The notes below the pieces were generated by a model. The model was not told where the DNA came from. It worked only from the letters and a program-made list of their open reading frames with translations, and did not search any database. A stretch of 5,477 bases of DNA, taken from NCBI GenBank assembly GCA_020631315.1, contig JAHDHM010000258.1, positions 1 to 5,477 on the forward strand, written 5' to 3'. Shown here in pieces: positions 5,459 to 5,477 of this stretch (position 1 is the first letter of the stretch; each line of letters starts with the position of its first letter). The stretch comes from Acidimicrobiales bacterium (GTDB lineage: Bacteria > Actinomycetota > Acidimicrobiia > Acidimicrobiales > Poriferisodaliceae). The translations under genes and the position numbers were made by a program.

Positions 5459-5477
5459 CGCTGTTGCTCGCAGCTGA
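5440..5477 (+). repeat. Perfect 19-bp tandem duplication over the dehalogenase stop codon
   Basis: CGCTGTTGCTCGCAGCTGA occurs at 5440-5458 and again, identically, at 5459-5477. The first copy encodes the last residues (AVARS) and the TGA stop of the dehalogenase gene; the second is noncoding and ends exactly at the window edge. Nineteen is not a multiple of three, but the copy falls after the stop and leaves the protein unchanged. Whether more copies follow cannot be seen. Confidence 0.95.

Noticed and set aside
5441..5477. Rho-independent terminator after the dehalogenase gene
   Set aside because: CAGCTG palindromes and a GCTG/CAGC pair occur, but no long GC stem and no T-run follow before the window ends.

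Overview
The window is strongly GC-rich, with heavy G/C bias at third codon positions. It carries a leaderless-type promoter and an envelope operon of a kind I associate with actinobacteria. A marine or soil actinobacterium of the Acidimicrobiia type (Ilumatobacter-like) would fit, but that placement is inference; no marker gene is present.

Minus strand, 3305 down to 1: a tightly packed four-gene operon encodes, in order, a secreted lipoprotein with two cysteine-containing modules, a membrane-anchored adaptor with a peptidoglycan-binding domain, a MacB/LolD-type ABC ATPase, and a MacB/FtsX-type permease that runs off the left edge of the window. Each stop codon overlaps the next start (TGATG, TGATG, ATGA), so the four products are probably made together. 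They look like a Gram-positive version of a MacAB-type machine: ATPase and permease in the membrane, adaptor reaching the wall, lipoprotein outside. The substrate is unknown; export of a toxic compound or signalling from the envelope are both possible.

Intergenic, 3306-3421: a divergent control region holds three direct copies of TCTGAGYG at 10-11 bp spacing. This resembles a binding site for an OmpR/PhoB-family response regulator and lies upstream of both the operon and the plus-strand gene.

Plus strand, 3422-4504: one continuous gene fuses a GNAT-type acyltransferase domain to a class I SAM-dependent methyltransferase domain. Its substrate is not recognisable.

Plus strand, 4550-5458: a complete DhlA-like (subfamily I) haloalkane dehalogenase with all expected catalytic and halide-binding residues. 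It is probably expressed from its own leaderless promoter (TACGGT, 7 nt before ATG). A perfect 19-bp tandem duplication covers its last codons and stop, and fills the window to its right edge.

The two plus-strand enzymes have no evident functional link to the ABC operon. No tRNA, rRNA, CRISPR array or mobile element was seen, and no gene-free stretch exceeds 300 bases.
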